Below, piece by piece: positions 22,586 to 25,393 of a DNA stretch of 25,393 nucleotides; within the stretch, counting starts at the first letter, position 1, and each line of letters starts with the position of its first letter. Below the pieces are notes generated by a model. That model had not been told where the DNA came from. It saw only the letters and a program-made list of their open reading frames with translations, and made no database searches. Where the stretch lies: contig CBIFWW010000037.1 in assembly GCA_966186435.1 (NCBI GenBank), forward strand, positions 1 to 25,393. The letters are read 5' to 3'. Position numbers and translations under genes: made by a program. The stretch comes from CBIFWW01 sp966186435 (GTDB lineage Bacteria > Pseudomonadota > Gammaproteobacteria > Enterobacterales > Enterobacteriaceae).

Positions 22586-25081
22586 TTAGTTTCCCTTCAC
22601 CAGTTCAAAAATAACGTCATCCAATGTTTTCCCCTGAAGCAGCGGCGTTTTACCCTGCGCATCCGTTACCCCCTCCTGTACCGTCCCGTCAGGCAATATC
22701 AGGCGAAAATGCTGGTTGGCTACCGGCTCTTTACTGATGGGGTGTAATAACGCAAAACGCTCATCAAAAGTTTCCGGCTCAAACGATTTCATCACTCCCT
22801 GCATACTGCCTGAGCCCGCTTTCTTGATACCCGTATTCTTAATCAGCAGTTTGCCCGGCCCGCCGATTTCAACATTCCCGTCGGCAATTTTGATATAGCC
22901 GCCGCCGCATATCAGCGTCAGTTCATCCTGGGCGGTAATCACCGTCTTTTTGCCGCTTGAAATGTGGGTGTCCTGCGTGGACCAGGTGGTGATATTCCCG
23001 CCCTGCGCCTGAATATCAATGTCGTTGTGAGAACTGAACAGCTTTGCCCCCTCGCGGCTGAATAGGCTGAGCCGTTTGCCTGCCGACAACGTGAAGTCTT
23101 TGCGCACGCCTACATCCAGCTGTCGTCCCGCCGTCAGTGTCAGGTTTTCACTGGCCGCCAGCTGCATGTCCTCGCCGCTTACCAGCGCCACCCCCTTAGG
23201 GGCGCTCAACAGCAGCACTTCCTGTTGGAGTTTATCCAGCTTTTTGTACAGCAGCGCCTGCTGGCGGCTGACATCCGCAGCCAGCGCCTGGGCCTGTTGT
23301 GCACTGGCCGCCAGCGACTGCATTTCCGCCAGTGCGGCTGAAAGGCGGGCCGTTGCCGCCTGCATATCCAGCACCTGGCCCTGCGCTTTTGTCTGGCCGT
23401 CGGCGCTGATAAAAATGCCCTTTTGTGCCCGGATGGCACCCCAGTCGTCGGTTCTTAGCTCAAAGCCTTCGCCGCGCTTGTGACGCTCGCTGTCCACCAG
23501 GTGGCCGAGGTTCAGCTGGCTTTTGCCGCCGTATTCGGTGCTGAGTTTGATGTGCTCCTGCCCGCGGCTGTCGTCGAGGCGGATTTTGTTGTTGGCCGGG
23601 GTGCGCAGCACGTTGCGTTTGTAGTTGCGGATGGTGACGTGGTCGCCGTGGGCTGAGTCATGCAGCACGCCGGCGATGTAGGGCCGGTCCGGGTTGCCGT
23701 CCTCAAAACCGATTGCCACTTCGGTGCCCGCCAGCAGCGGCAGGTGCAGGCCGTAAGTGTCCCCGGCGTAAGGCCTGGACTGACGCACCCACAGGCTCTC
23801 AAAGCCGGTGTCCCAGCTGTCACGGTCAAACAGCATGTTCACGCGGTAGCGGCCGTCCTTGTCGATGTGGCCGTAAGTGTCGTTTTCAGTGGTACTGGTA
23901 ACCCGTGCCGGTAAGGTGCCGGCCATCACCGGGCGTGGGCCGGGCTGCGGGCGGAAGCAGAAGTCCGGGCTGTCCGGGATACCCTCAAACCGGACGATAA
24001 AGGCCTTGTCACGCCGCGCGTGGCTGTGGACGGAGGTGATAACCACACCGCTGGCAAACACCCCGGCTACCTCCTCACCGCCGGTGACCTTAAGCCCCTT
24101 CCCCGGAACCAGGGCAGGGCTGGCAGACATGCCCGCAAGCCGGGTCTGGCCGTTCAGGTAACGCTCGTGACGCAGCCGGGCGTAAAACGCCCCGGACTCC
24201 GGGGCTGGGTTACGCTCATGCCGGCTGCCCGCCGTCAGGTAGTTGTCTGCCCAGTGGTAAGCCTCGCCGTAGGTGGTGGCGTCGCCACGGGTGACATCGG
24301 CCTGGCGCGCCATGTCTTCATGCGCCTGGCGGTAGTTGTAGTCGCCGGTACTGACCTGTTTCTGCACCACATTGTGATGGCTTTCCATCTTCCATACCGA
24401 GTCCACGCCGCTGGAATGCTGGCCCGACGGCGGCACCGACGGCAGGGTCAGCGCCGGCTGGTAGCCCTGGCGGCTGTCACAGAACTCCGCCACGTCTATT
24501 TTCAGCCGGGTGTCGGCGGTGAAACGGAACCAGATACCGACCTCACCCAGCAGCCGGGTGATAAAGCGCAGGTCGTCTTCGCCGTACTGCATGACCTGCT
24601 CACGACGCGGGTACTCACGGCTCAGCGAGAACAGGAAATCCTGGCCGCGCATCCCGTGGCGTTCACGCAGGATTTTTTCGACAATCTGCGGCACCGACAT
24701 GTCCTGGTACACCGCGTTCTGGAAAGAACGGCCCAGCAGTGCCAGCCGGGGGCTGAGCGTCAGGGCATAACGGGTTTCATCCTTCGATGTGCCAAGGCGT
24801 ACAAAACCGCTCACCACGCCCTGTATCACCCGCACTGGCTGCTGAATTTTAATCCCGAAGCCCTGATCCACCGGGGCCTGCAGGGTCAGGGAGCCAGCGT
24901 TCATCAGCATGGCCTCTTTGCTGATGCCGTGGTTAGCGCAGGTGAACTCAACGCGGTAGCGGAACGGGGTGCTCAGGGTTTCATGGCCTTCAAATGCCAG
25001 GACGTCCAGCTCAGCCGTACAGCCTTTCACCGCCAGCAGATGGTGGCTGTGGTTAAACGCTGTCAGGAGATTGGTGCTCAT
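22586..25081 (-). CDS. vgrG: VgrG, T6SS spike protein with DUF2345 and C-terminal transthyretin-like tail
   Basis: VgrG trimers form the puncturing tip of the T6SS tube and carry effectors. The 831 residues show the gp27-like N-terminal part (LTAFNHSHHLLAVKG... FRYRVEFTC), the gp5 OB-fold region about 380-475 (RVTSTTENDTYGHIDKDGR, then WVRQSRPYAG and GFEDGNPDRPYIAG) and a DUF2345 beta-helix extension about 540-750 (GEDMQLAASENLTLTAGRQL). A last domain at about 770-831 (HPISKEPVANQHFRLILPDG, then GVTDAQGKTPLL) looks like the transthyretin-like modules that bind Tle cargo. AAGGA precedes the ATG by eight bases. It leads the vgrG-lipoprotein-effector unit; no other T6SS structural gene is in view. 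Confidence 0.95.
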   Translation of the reverse strand: MSTNLLTAFNHSHHLLAVKGCTAELDVLAFEGHETLSTPFRYRVEFTCANHGISKEAMLMNAGSLTLQAPVDQGFGIKIQQPVRVIQGVVSGFVRLGTSKDETRYALTLSPRLALLGRSFQNAVYQDMSVPQIVEKILRERHGMRGQDFLFSLSREYPRREQVMQYGEDDLRFITRLLGEVGIWFRFTADTRLKIDVAEFCDSRQGYQPALTLPSVPPSGQHSSGVDSVWKMESHHNVVQKQVSTGDYNYRQAHEDMARQADVTRGDATTYGEAYHWADNYLTAGSRHERNPAPESGAFYARLRHERYLNGQTRLAGMSASPALVPGKGLKVTGGEEVAGVFASGVVITSVHSHARRDKAFIVRFEGIPDSPDFCFRPQPGPRPVMAGTLPARVTSTTENDTYGHIDKDGRYRVNMLFDRDSWDTGFESLWVRQSRPYAGDTYGLHLPLLAGTEVAIGFEDGNPDRPYIAGVLHDSAHGDHVTIRNYKRNVLRTPANNKIRLDDSRGQEHIKLSTEYGGKSQLNLGHLVDSERHKRGEGFELRTDDWGAIRAQKGIFISADGQTKAQGQVLDMQAATARLSAALAEMQSLAASAQQAQALAADVSRQQALLYKKLDKLQQEVLLLSAPKGVALVSGEDMQLAASENLTLTAGRQLDVGVRKDFTLSAGKRLSLFSREGAKLFSSHNDIDIQAQGGNITTWSTQDTHISSGKKTVITAQDELTLICGGGYIKIADGNVEIGGPGKLLIKNTGIKKAGSGSMQGVMKSFEPETFDERFALLHPISKEPVANQHFRLILPDGTVQEGVTDAQGKTPLLQGKTLDDVIFELVKGN

Positions 25082-25393
25082 TTATCAGTTCCTTCTGAAG
25101 TGGAGACAGTCACGGCATTAATTATGCGAGCGCTAATATCCCTTATTACTCTCCAGATATTGAAACCACATAAATCCAACCGTTCGGCTGCGATGAGAAA
25201 TGTTGATTACTTTATTTTAGAATACCACCATAAAAACTTAACACACTTTAACCGGAGACTATCACCACTAATAAACAGATCAACTTAAATATATCCAATT
25301 TGTCGTCTTGCTATAATTTTATCAATCAAATACAAGATCAACTAATAACTCCCCCCACAACTTTAATGAATAACAAATAGCAACACTAAAATT
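25082..25393. other. AT-rich region upstream of vgrG
   Basis: These 312 bases are strongly AT-rich (16 G or C among 25261-25320's 60 bases). They should hold the vgrG promoter on the minus strand. A TAAAAT hexamer occurs there but lacks a good -35 partner, and I find no sigma-54 GG-N10-GC element. No credible gene is present. Composition like this is typical of H-NS-bound accessory DNA. Confidence 0.5.

Noticed and set aside
24020..25288. 422-codon plus-strand frame opposite vgrG.
   Set aside because: It is antisense to a well-supported VgrG, rich in His, Arg and Gly, with no domain or ribosome binding site. Long antisense frames are common in GC-rich genes.
1..25393. CRISPR arrays, tRNA or rRNA genes, insertion sequences and phage attachment sites.
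   Set aside because: I saw no spaced direct repeats, transposase or integrase frames, or RNA gene folds on either strand.

Overview
The window is chromosomal DNA of an enteric gammaproteobacterium (order Enterobacterales). The tex-feoABC, bioH-gntX-nfuA, malQ-malP / malT and glpRGE / glpD blocks appear in the order and orientation known from E. coli and relatives, and the protein lengths and active-site residue numbers match the E. coli proteins almost exactly. A DUF1471 gene between feoC and bioH and a type VI secretion (T6SS) cassette after glpD point away from E. coli K-12 itself, towards a Serratia/Yersinia/Rahnella/Hafnia-like enteric. The genus cannot be fixed from the sequence alone.

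Layout. (1) 1-2040: tex without its N-terminus, then a terminator. (2) 2041-5382: feoABC, the anaerobic Fe(II) uptake operon, preceded by a 480-bp region with FNR-like and Fur-like sites and a 20-bp palindrome just before the feoA ribosome binding site. (3) 5410-5679: a secreted DUF1471 peptide on the minus strand. (4) 5836-7951: bioH diverging from gntX, followed by nfuA. (5) 8014-16009: the maltodextrin block, malPQ on the minus strand and malT on the plus strand, separated by a 685-bp control region with MalT boxes and a strong CRP site. (6) 16044-19764: glpEGR on the minus strand diverging from glpD, with tandem GlpR operators and a CRP-like site at the glpD promoter. (7) 19828-25393: an accessory module on the minus strand, vgrG, then a lipoprotein gene, then a Tle3-like lipase effector gene, in one tightly packed transcription unit with AT-rich patches.

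How it works together. Most of the window is housekeeping metabolism: ferrous iron import, biotin and Fe-S maturation, maltodextrin breakdown and aerobic glycerol-3-phosphate oxidation. The accessory module is an orphan T6SS payload set. VgrG is the spike with a C-terminal transthyretin-like tail, the lipoprotein is the probable immunity protein (Tli type), and the last gene is a phospholipase-type toxin with a C-terminal DUF3274-like part.

The main discovery is that the toxin gene carries a single in-frame TAG codon at 20306-20308. The reading frame stays open on both sides of it, so the gene is cut into 503 codons plus 140 codons. The part beyond the stop holds a conserved-looking DHSS segment that may include the catalytic histidine. 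The spike and immunity genes are intact. This looks like a recently disarmed effector with its immunity kept, or a gene that depends on amber readthrough.
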